Source: Rufibacter radiotolerans (lineage in GTDB: Bacteria; Bacteroidota; Bacteroidia; Cytophagales; Hymenobacteraceae). Taken from it: DNA of 64,000 nucleotides. The notes under the pieces were generated by a model. It was given only the letters and a program-made list of their open reading frames with translations, was not told the origin of the DNA and ran no database searches. Position numbers and translations under genes: made by a program. Of this stretch, positions 25,065-31,969 are shown piece by piece; the first letter of the stretch is position 1; each line of letters begins with the position of its first letter. The stretch is from the NCBI RefSeq assembly GCF_001078055.1, contig NZ_CP010777.1, forward strand, positions 1,262,408-1,326,407, given 5' to 3'.

Positions 25065-25206
25065 TTCTTGTCAGTTTTTATTTTTTTATACTAGTTTAGC
25101 ATAGGTTTAGGCTTACCTGGTGGATTCTTGGGTGCATGCAGTTTGCTTTCGCTGGCGTGGTGGCTGTTCTCTCCTGAGTCCTTATGCTTGGTTGTTTCAT
25201 CTTTCC

Positions 25207-25322
25207 CTCCGAGCGCTCACGGCCGCGGGGCCCCGTCTTTCCCCCTCGCACTGCCCTTGCGGCCTCCTTGCCTTCTGCCCTTACCTAAAGCTTTTGCAGG
25301 GCCACAAGCGAGGCGCTCGGAG
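25207..25322. repeat. G+C-rich element bounded by a 9-bp inverted repeat
   Basis: CTCCGAGCG (25207-25215) and CGCTCGGAG (25314-25322) enclose a G+C-rich interior with GGCCGCGGGGCCCC. Single copy in the window. It resembles a dispersed non-coding element rather than a gene. Confidence 0.45.
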
Positions 25323-25371
25323 TAAAGACTGGAAACGGGGAAATGCGCGGGGAAAATGGAGGTTTTAAGAT

Positions 25372-25415
25372 TTGCGTTTTAAGGCCGTTTTCCGGAAAAC
25401 AGGCTCAAAATGCAA
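25372..25415. repeat. Intergenic palindrome, copy 9
   Basis: Outer arms TTGC / GCAA around GTTTTAAGGCCGTTTTCC and GGAAAACAGGCTCAAAAT. Confidence 0.75.
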
Positions 25416-25450
25416 TTGGGGCTTAATAACGCCAGCACCGCTCACTTATC

Positions 25451-25748
25451 GCAGACTCCCCCCTTGAGGGGGGCGAAGGGGGGGTGTTTACACAGGAGAG
25501 CACTCATGGATGTCAGCCTTGCCATCTTCCAACGATATACTCAAGAGGCGCTGCCGCCGGGGATTGCAAATCCCCCTTTCGGAACTTCCGGATTACAAAT
25601 CCGGAAGAGCGTTCTTTGACGCTTCCTGCCTCTTTGCCCAATACTGCCCGCCGTTGTTGGTGTTCCCAGGGGCCAACAACTAAAATTGCTGTCCACGCAT
25701 TTGGTCCCCCTTTGAAGGGGGTAGGGGGATGATCCATTTTTGCAGATC
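25451..25748. repeat. Dispersed repeat of about 300-340 bases, copy B
   Basis: Same order of blocks as 778-1114, including the palindrome pair GGGGATTGCAAATCCCC (25559-25575) and CCGGATTACAAATCCGG (25588-25604), CCGCCGTTGTT, GGGGCCAACAAC, TCCACGCATTT and TCCCCCTTTGAAGGGGG. The palindrome doublet resembles a REP-type element. Confidence 0.8.
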
Positions 25749-26034
25749 TAGCCATTTTCTGCCTGTTTTCTGTAAAACTGCTCTAATGTGACAATGCTAA
25801 AAATCGTCCTTCTAACCTAAAGCCACAATTTGTGCTTGAGGCCTTATTACAGATTTCCTAACGCCCGCTTTATTATGCAATTTTCATAATCCATAAATTG
25901 GCCATCCGCACCTCTATATAAAATGCCCCCATCTAAATAAATATGTTAACTAAAGCTCGCCTTTAAAATTATTACCCTGTCTCACCAAGAACACGAACTG
26001 GATTCAGGGAAATAGGTGTTAATTTTGTAGATCT

Positions 26035-26904
26035 ATGGGACTGTTCATCACATCGTTGGCATCGGGGAGTAATGGGAATTGCTATTACATTGGTAATGAG
26101 CGGGAAGCGGTGCTGGTGGATGCGGGCATTTCGTGCCGCGAGACCGAAACTCGTATGCAGCGGCTGGGGCTCTCGATGTCCAGGGTGAAGGCCATCTTCA
26201 TTTCCCATGAGCATTCAGACCATATAAAAGGGCTGGCAGTGCTGGCCAAGAAACACCGTTTGCCGGTGTACATTACGCCGGGGACCCGGCAGAATCTGCG
26301 GTTTGGGCTGGACCAGGAGTTGTTGAGGTCGTTTGAGGCCTATGTGCCTGTGCAGATTGGCGGGCTTTCTGTTCAGGGGTTTCCTAAGTTTCATGACGCC
26401 GCAGATCCGCATAGTTTCATCGTGTCTGGCAACGGAATCAATATAGGGGTCTTCACCGATATTGGGGCGCCCTGTGACCATGTGATCCAGAATTTCCAGC
26501 AATGCCATGCGGCCTTTCTGGAGACCAACTATGATGAGGAACTCCTGGACCGGGGCCATTACCCGTATCATTTGAAAGCCCGCATCAGGGGGAACTTCGG
26601 CCACCTTTCTAACCTGCAGGCCATTAACCTGTTCACCGGGTATAAACCCAGTTTTATGACCCATGTGCTGCTGGGGCACCTTTCCAAAGACAATAACTGC
26701 CCGCACCTGGTAAAAGAGCTGTTCTCTACCCACGCCGATGGCACCGAAGTAGTAGTGGCCTCCAGGTACCAGGAAACGAAGGTCTATTATGTAAACGGGG
26801 AGCCGGTTTCCCTTGCTAAGGCGAGCCCTGTAGTGCAAAAAGTGGCGGCCCGCAAAGCGGTGTCCAAACCTAAGGTCCAGCAGCTTTCCTTAGATCTTTT
26901 TTAG
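26035..26904 (+). CDS. MBL-fold metallohydrolase, YycJ/WalJ-like
   Basis: 289 residues, metallo-beta-lactamase fold. The N-terminus FITSLASGSNGNCYYIGN is characteristic of the YycJ family, a group of MBL-fold proteins with proposed 5'-exonuclease roles. The metal-binding HEHSDH is at 58-63 (His58, His60, Asp62, His63), with DAGISCRE before it, a later ETNYDEE, and GHLSKDNNC. No signal peptide, so it is cytoplasmic. It stands alone: a 970-base gene-free stretch precedes it and 269 bases follow. A different nuclease or phosphodiesterase activity within the MBL family is possible. Confidence 0.88.
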   Translation: MGLFITSLASGSNGNCYYIGNEREAVLVDAGISCRETETRMQRLGLSMSRVKAIFISHEHSDHIKGLAVLAKKHRLPVYITPGTRQNLRFGLDQELLRSFEAYVPVQIGGLSVQGFPKFHDAADPHSFIVSGNGINIGVFTDIGAPCDHVIQNFQQCHAAFLETNYDEELLDRGHYPYHLKARIRGNFGHLSNLQAINLFTGYKPSFMTHVLLGHLSKDNNCPHLVKELFSTHADGTEVVVASRYQETKVYYVNGEPVSLAKASPVVQKVAARKAVSKPKVQQLSLDLF

Positions 26905-27173
26905 CCTGAAAAGGTACATCCTTCCGCTACAAGTATTTTATTTTCCCTCCTATTATAAATGTCTTTGCCCCTTCAGGTGCGAGGGTTCATCCATGCGTTT
27001 GTTTTCTGCTAGATTCTTTTCCTGAAAAGTCCATAGTTAGTGGAAAGAAAAGGCCAAGGAATCAAGGATTTTAAAACAGGTCCAAAGACATACTTTGATT
27101 TTTAGCCAACCCTAGAATTACTTCCTACGTTTTCATACCCAAGTATCCCATCTAATAATCTAAAAATAACGCT

Positions 27174-27503
27174 ATGGAAACAAGAGACTTAAAAAACGAA
27201 GCTAGAGAATTAAAGAACGCAGCTGATAATTTCAATCCAGAACATAAAGAAGGTCCTGTTGCCCGGGCCATTGAAGAGTATACCGCTAAGTTACCTTCAG
27301 ACTTATTCCTGTGGGCAGCCCTGGGATCAATGGCAGTTTCTGCCACCCTTAAAATCATGAAAAAAGATGATGAAGCCTTATTTGTAGGCCAGTGGCCAGC
27401 ACCTTTCCTGTTGCTGGGACTATATAACAAGATTGTAAAAGTAGAAGGCCATGAAGGCGAAAAAACTGCGGGCAGACGCCCAGCCGGTGCCGGAACCAGA
27501 TAA
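27174..27503 (+). CDS. Small conserved-looking protein of unknown function, one hydrophobic hairpin
   Basis: 109 residues, not recognised. The N-terminal third is charged and helical (ETRDLKNEARELKNAADNF). Two moderately hydrophobic stretches follow: LFLWAALGSMAVSATLKI, and PAPFLLLGLYNKIV after a short polar KKDDEALF linker. The tail is basic and Gly-rich. It could be a small membrane-associated protein. Codon use matches the neighbours and an intrinsic terminator follows directly (27526-27559), which supports a real, monocistronic gene. No link to the curli genes downstream can be claimed. Confidence 0.65.
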   Translation: METRDLKNEARELKNAADNFNPEHKEGPVARAIEEYTAKLPSDLFLWAALGSMAVSATLKIMKKDDEALFVGQWPAPFLLLGLYNKIVKVEGHEGEKTAGRRPAGAGTR

Positions 27504-27525
27504 GCCTTTCACCTATATAAGTTGA

Positions 27526-27559
27526 AACAGAAGAGGGAGCCCAGGCTCCCTCTTCTGTT
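27526..27559 (+). terminator. Intrinsic terminator
   Basis: AACAGAAGAGGGAGC ... GCTCCCTCTTCTGTT followed by TTTTA. Ends the 109-residue gene. The remaining 250 bases to csgE are A/T-rich and show no gene. Confidence 0.85.
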
Positions 27560-27808
27560 TTTAGGGATTCTCCAACCCAAAAGTTATAAGGGTGCGCCAT
27601 AAATACGGTTAACCCGCCTATCTTTCAAAATCCTCCTTCCTGCCATTTCAAATAAAAACCAGCTTTAAGTTGTCCAAGCAACTTCTTGTGACGGAAATAA
27701 TAAAAACCAGGCTTTTATATAGGTTTTACGATTTTAATATATTAAATATGTAATACAAACTTGTAAAAGTCTAGTAAATGCTTCAGTGACCACTTTATTG
27801 TTAAAGGT

Positions 27809-28315
27809 ATGGTAGTAAGCTTTTCTTTTAGATTTTGCCTACAATGCCTGTTAGTGGCCTACTTATGCCTGGCCTTTACGGGGGTAGCGCGGGCGCAGGT
27901 AGAAACCAAGCAGGATTCTACTGCTAAAAGCCTGGTCAATGAGCAGCAAAACAAATTAAACGAGCAAAAATTAAAGTCCTCCGCAGACTTAGAGATAGAC
28001 GGCCTGATAGTAGACGAAACGGTCACTAAAACGGGGCGGAATTTTTATGACATCTTCCAAATGCAATGGGAGGCCCCGGTGGGCGTGAAGAATTTTTCCA
28101 TTACCATCAAAGAGAAGCCCGCCCGGGGCAATGTATCTATTGTTTCTGTGGTGGTTAATGATGAAAGTGTCTTTGAGTACCAGTTACAACCCAGGTATGA
28201 AGTAATAGAGGAGGTAGCCAATTACGTTGTGACCCTGGTGTTTGATCATTTGGTGAATGATCAACTGACAAAGCAGCTGGAGGCCGAGGGGAAACAGTTA
28301 CGTGAGTTATATTGA
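27809..28315 (+). CDS. csgE: Curli assembly/transport protein CsgE
   Basis: 168 residues. In curli secretion CsgE is the periplasmic cap of the CsgG pore and delivers subunits. A signal peptide covers about residues 1-29 (CLLVAYLCLAFTGVARAQ). The CsgE core begins with LEIDGLIVDETVTKTGRNFY, followed by DIFQMQW and the conserved EYQLQPRYEVIEEVANYVV. The N-terminal linker before the core (ETKQDSTAKSLVNEQQNKL) is polar. It is the first gene of csgE-csgF-csgG; csgF begins just downstream. The amyloid subunits CsgA/CsgB are not in the window. Confidence 0.92.
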   Translation: MVVSFSFRFCLQCLLVAYLCLAFTGVARAQVETKQDSTAKSLVNEQQNKLNEQKLKSSADLEIDGLIVDETVTKTGRNFYDIFQMQWEAPVGVKNFSITIKEKPARGNVSIVSVVVNDESVFEYQLQPRYEVIEEVANYVVTLVFDHLVNDQLTKQLEAEGKQLRELY

Positions 28316-28346
28316 ATATCCTATCCAAAAAATATATTACATGGTT

Positions 28347-28772
28347 ATGAAAAAGCTTTACTCTTTCGCGGTTCTTCTGGTCTTGTTTGTCTTGTCTCAT
28401 TCCCAGGTAATGGCGCAGGACTTTGTATATGAACCCAAGAACCCTGCCTTCGGGGGAAATCCTTTTAACTACCAGTGGCTGCAATCCTCGGCCCAGTCGC
28501 AAGATAAATTAAAGGACCCTAATGCCACCACGGGAACTGGCGCTAACCAAGACCCGCTAAAGCAATTCCAGGAAAGCCTCAATAGGCAGATCTTAAGCCA
28601 GTTGTCAAGGCAATTGGTTTCCTCCCAATTTGGAGATGACGGGTTGGCCCCCGGTAAATACGTGATTGGTACCTATCAGATAGACGTGACAGAAGGAACG
28701 AATGGAATTTCAGTGGTCATTGTAGACCAAAGCACGGGCAACCAGACCACCGTCACCATTCCCTACTTTTAG
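28347..28772 (+). CDS. csgF: Curli assembly protein CsgF
   Basis: 141 residues from the ATG at 28347 (an ATG at 28341 is equally possible). Signal peptide MKKLYSFAVLLVLFVLSHSQ, cut after VMAQ. The mature N-terminus DFVYEPKNPAFGGNPFNYQW is the CsgF segment that, in the known system, inserts into and constricts the CsgG pore. The rest matches CsgF: LFQESLNRQILSQLSRQL-like helix and a C-terminal beta part with YQIDVTEGTNGISVVIVD. It follows csgE by 31 bases and precedes csgG by 68 bases. Confidence 0.92.
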   Translation: MKKLYSFAVLLVLFVLSHSQVMAQDFVYEPKNPAFGGNPFNYQWLQSSAQSQDKLKDPNATTGTGANQDPLKQFQESLNRQILSQLSRQLVSSQFGDDGLAPGKYVIGTYQIDVTEGTNGISVVIVDQSTGNQTTVTIPYF

Positions 28773-28840
28773 AAGAGCCTGGCCACATTGGCGCCCTCGT
28801 CATTTCCTACTTTTCATCCATTGAGCATACCCCCATCTTT

Positions 28841-30250
28841 ATGCTGAACTGCTCTTGTAAGTACCTCACGCACGTAATAGTAGCAGCCCTTCTCTTTTCA
28901 GGGGTTTCCTGTACCCCTTTCTTCAATAACGCGTTTCATACCTCCCGGGCTACGCTGGGGGTGCCGGCTCCAGGCAATGAGAACCTGGTGAACCTACCGC
29001 CGCCCCAGCAAAAGGTGGTTGCCGCAGTCTATAAATTCAGGGACCAGACGGGCCAGTACAAGCCTTCCGTTAACGGCAATAACTGGTCCACGGCCATTAC
29101 GCAGGGTACCACCACTATCTTATTGAAATCGTTGGAGGAGTCTGGTTGGTTTACGCCCATTGAGCGCGAGAACCTGGGCAACCTTCTGAATGAGCGAAAA
29201 ATTGTGCGCTCCACCCGCGCCGAGGCCGAGGCGATTACTGGCCGCAAAGAACCGGCCTTGCCTTCCTTGCTGTTTGCGGGGATCATTCTGGAAGGGGGTA
29301 TTATTTCTTATGACGCCAACGTGGTCACCGGCGGGGCAGGCCTGCGCTACTTCGGGGCCGGGGCCTCAGGTCAATACCGTGAAGACAAAGTAACGGTGTA
29401 CCTTAGGGCCATCTCTACCAGCACCGGCGAGATCCTCAAAACCGTCTACACCTCCAAAACCATCCTTTCCCAGACCGTAGACTTCGGGCTTTTCAGGTAT
29501 GTCAAGTTCAAGAGGCTATTAGAGGCAGAGACTGGTTTTACCTATAATGAACCTTCAGAAATGGCGGTAAAAGAAGCCATTGACAAAGCGGTGCAGGGCC
29601 TTATTATTGAAGGCATTCAGGCTGGCTATTGGGGCCTCAAAAATAAAGCCGATATGGAGTCTCCCCTCATAAAGGAATACCAGCAGGAAAAATTGGACGT
29701 GAAGAGCACCAACATCCATGGGGAATTAATGGCTTCCAGACGCGGGGTGCTTGGGTTCAGCGCGGCCGGCGGCGGTATGTACTATAACGGTGACTACTCC
29801 GGCTCACAGGTAGAACCAATGGCCGAAGTGGGGGTAAAGCTAAGCTCCAAACAGAATCTGGGGGCAGACTTTAAATTTGGGAGAGGAGCCTTGTCTACCA
29901 CTGGTGAGGTTTACCACCGGACCGTGAACTACGCAGAGCTAAACCTCAACTATCTGCTTTCCCCCAAACTGAAATACTCGCCTTATGTGCAGGTGGGCGG
30001 GGGCGTGATAGGCGCCAGCTCCAGTGGGAAAAGCATCTTCAGCGTCTTTGACCAGGAGGGGCTCCAGGCCTATATAAAAGGGGGAATTGGCTATGAATAC
30101 CTTATCACACCCCATATTGGCCTGGATCTGAGCGCGCACAGCTCCTATATTCTCAATGATAAGATTGACGGCATTAACCAGGGCCGCTTCAATGACTATT
30201 ACTGGACGGGCAAGCTAGGGATAAATATCTATCTGGGCCTTTTCAAGTAG
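28841..30250 (+). CDS. csgG: Curli secretion pore CsgG with C-terminal barrel-like extension
   Basis: 469 residues. Lipobox SGVSC gives lipidated Cys24. Residues about 45-283 are the CsgG domain that forms the nonameric outer-membrane secretion pore: KVVAAVYKFRDQTGQYKP, the TTILLKSLEESGWFTPIERENLGNLLNERK region, the transmembrane hairpin region YDANVVTGGAGLRYFGAGASGQYR, and VYTSKTILSQTVDFGLFRYV. E. coli CsgG ends here at about 277 residues. This protein continues with some 180 residues of alternating Gly/aromatic-rich strands (GVLGFSAAGGGMYYNGDY, VGVKLSSKQNLGADFKFG, LKYSPYVQVGGGVIG, GGIGYEYLITPHIGLDLS, ending KLGINIYLGLFK) that look like an eight-strand outer-membrane barrel. Similar long CsgG proteins occur in Bacteroidota. 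Confidence 0.92.
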   Translation: MLNCSCKYLTHVIVAALLFSGVSCTPFFNNAFHTSRATLGVPAPGNENLVNLPPPQQKVVAAVYKFRDQTGQYKPSVNGNNWSTAITQGTTTILLKSLEESGWFTPIERENLGNLLNERKIVRSTRAEAEAITGRKEPALPSLLFAGIILEGGIISYDANVVTGGAGLRYFGAGASGQYREDKVTVYLRAISTSTGEILKTVYTSKTILSQTVDFGLFRYVKFKRLLEAETGFTYNEPSEMAVKEAIDKAVQGLIIEGIQAGYWGLKNKADMESPLIKEYQQEKLDVKSTNIHGELMASRRGVLGFSAAGGGMYYNGDYSGSQVEPMAEVGVKLSSKQNLGADFKFGRGALSTTGEVYHRTVNYAELNLNYLLSPKLKYSPYVQVGGGVIGASSSGKSIFSVFDQEGLQAYIKGGIGYEYLITPHIGLDLSAHSSYILNDKIDGINQGRFNDYYWTGKLGINIYLGLFK

Positions 30251-30315
30251 CCTTTTTCAATGCCCTGTTTTACGCCCGCAGCTACAGCATACATTAAACA
30301 TTATATTACTATATC

Positions 30316-31818
30316 ATGCCTAAAATAGTATCTATCCTCCGGCTTGCTTGCTTGTTGTTTTTGGTTGTTTCCTGTAATGAAGACACCATTGACCCTATTG
30401 GCGAAGGGGCCATCATAGGGGTAGTTTTAGATGCCGAAACCGAGAAGCCCATTTCGGCGGCCACCATCAAAACAAGCCCGGCCACCTCTTCTATTATCAC
30501 AGATTCGGAGGGCAAGTTTGTCATGAGCGCCATTCCGGACGGGGACTATTCCATTACCGCCAAGAAAACAGGCTACTCACCGGAAACGGTAACCGTAGCG
30601 GTAAGAGACCAGAAGCAAACCACTGTCTATATTCAGTTAGAACCGGGTAGCAGCTCTGGGTCGAACCGGGCCCCCGACCCCGCCTTCAATCCCAGTCCGG
30701 GTACAGACACCCAGAACCAGCCTATATCCGTCACCCTGCGGTGGCAAGGCGCAGACCCAGACCGCAGAGATTCTGCCCTCACCTATGATGTGCTTCTGTA
30801 TGAGGCAGGGTCCACGCAAAAAAAAAAATTAGCCGAAGGAATTTCTGATACCTCTGTGGTGGCCAATGGCCTCATGTACAACACTACCTATTTCTGGCAG
30901 GTGGTCAGTAAAGATGCCCAGGGAGATAGTACCATGGGACCGGTTTGGAGTTTCAAAACCATTGACATCCCAGATTTCCGGTTCTTCTTTGCCCGCTCAG
31001 AAAACGGAAACTATGATATCTACAGTTCCTCCGGAACCGAAGCGGCCAGTGCCCGCCTTACCAATGCCTTTTCCCGGGAGTGGTGGCCCATCCTGAGCCC
31101 GGCCCGCGATAAGATTGCCTACTCTTCCAACGCCACCATTGAGCCCCAGATATTTACCATGAACCGCGACGGTTCCGGGAAAAAGCAGATCACTACGCTG
31201 CCGGTGATAGGAAACCATAACCTGGGAATTGGCTTTGCCTGGTCTCCGGATGGGGGCAGGCTGGTCTATGCCAATTATGACAAGCTCTACACCATTGACC
31301 ATGACGGCTTCAACCTAACCCTTATTGCTACTGCGCCCGCGGGCCGGCACTTCAGAATGGTAGACTGGACCGGCCAAGGCGACAAACTGGTGGTACAGAC
31401 CATTGGCTCTAACATCAATGACTCTGAAATTTACCTGATGGATGCCAACGGCGCCAATATGAGGGTCTTAATTGGGAACCTGCCGGGTAGGGTAGAGAGC
31501 CCCACCTTCTCCATTGACGGCAACTACGTGTTGTTTACCAATGATGTTGATGGCTTTGAGGTAAGCACCGGAAGGCAATTGAACTCCCACATCTTTATGG
31601 TGAAGATAGACGGCACTGGCTTGGTTGATCTTTCCACCTCTAAACCAAACGGCACCAATGACCTCATGCCGCGTTTTTCGCCAGACGGTTCAAAAGTGAT
31701 TTTCGTGAACACCAATAATGACGGCCTAGGCGAACGCAGCATCTGGACCCTGGACGTAGCCAATAAATCTACCAGGGTGAAGCTTTTCTCTAACGCCGAA
31801 ATGCCAGACTGGAAATAA
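30316..31818 (+). CDS. PD40/TolB-like propeller lipoprotein with carboxypeptidase-regulatory and Fn3-like domains
   Basis: 500 residues. Lipobox VVSC gives lipidated Cys20. Domain order: a carboxypeptidase-regulatory-like beta domain at about 33-115 (AIIGVVLDAETEKPISAATI, SEGKFVMSAIPDGDYSI), a fibronectin-III-like domain at about 120-220 (QPISVTLRWQGADPD, GLMYNTTYFWQVVSKD), then a PD40 beta-propeller (YDIYSSSG, IFTMNRDGSGKKQIT, AWSPDGGRLVYA, IYLMDANGANMRVL, RFSPDGSKVIFV). It follows csgG by 65 bases and probably belongs to the curli cluster, perhaps as a surface accessory or subunit-binding protein; that role is inference. An 11-A run (30818-30828) inside the coding sequence is noteworthy. 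Confidence 0.85.
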   Translation: MPKIVSILRLACLLFLVVSCNEDTIDPIGEGAIIGVVLDAETEKPISAATIKTSPATSSIITDSEGKFVMSAIPDGDYSITAKKTGYSPETVTVAVRDQKQTTVYIQLEPGSSSGSNRAPDPAFNPSPGTDTQNQPISVTLRWQGADPDRRDSALTYDVLLYEAGSTQKKKLAEGISDTSVVANGLMYNTTYFWQVVSKDAQGDSTMGPVWSFKTIDIPDFRFFFARSENGNYDIYSSSGTEAASARLTNAFSREWWPILSPARDKIAYSSNATIEPQIFTMNRDGSGKKQITTLPVIGNHNLGIGFAWSPDGGRLVYANYDKLYTIDHDGFNLTLIATAPAGRHFRMVDWTGQGDKLVVQTIGSNINDSEIYLMDANGANMRVLIGNLPGRVESPTFSIDGNYVLFTNDVDGFEVSTGRQLNSHIFMVKIDGTGLVDLSTSKPNGTNDLMPRFSPDGSKVIFVNTNNDGLGERSIWTLDVANKSTRVKLFSNAEMPDWK

Positions 31819-31862
31819 AATACTTTAGGTAGAAGGCTGGATATTACTGTTGCTTTCCCTTT

Positions 31863-31922
31863 AAACACCGAAGCGTTTTGGGCCTGTTTTATGAAAAACA
31901 GGCCCAAAACGCTTCGGTGTTT
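31863..31922 (+). terminator. Palindrome copy 10, probably the terminator of the curli cluster
   Basis: Outer arms AAACACCGAAGC / GCTTCGGTGTTT around the perfect family core GTTTTGGGCCTGTTTT / AAAACAGGCCCAAAAC, followed by TTTATTTAAAT. The whole stem is about 28 bp with a 3-4 base loop. The T-rich tail supports termination on the plus strand. Confidence 0.75.
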
Positions 31923-31969
31923 TTATTTAAATAAAGAGGGGATTTAAAACAGATGAACCCAATGAAAGA

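Larger units (their letters stand above)
25065..26034. other. 970-base gene-free, repeat-rich stretch
   Basis: No credible gene. Contains a G+C-rich element flanked by a 9-bp inverted repeat (25207-25322), a family palindrome (25372-25415), copy B of the 340-base dispersed repeat (25451-25748), and an A/T-rich leader before the next gene. Short open frames here differ in base composition from the real genes and have no recognisable product. Confidence 0.6.

Noticed and set aside
25120..25368. Open frames of 65-82 codons in the repeat-rich stretch
   Set aside because: They lie across the G+C-rich repeat element, have a Cys/Pro/Leu-rich unnatural composition and no supporting context.
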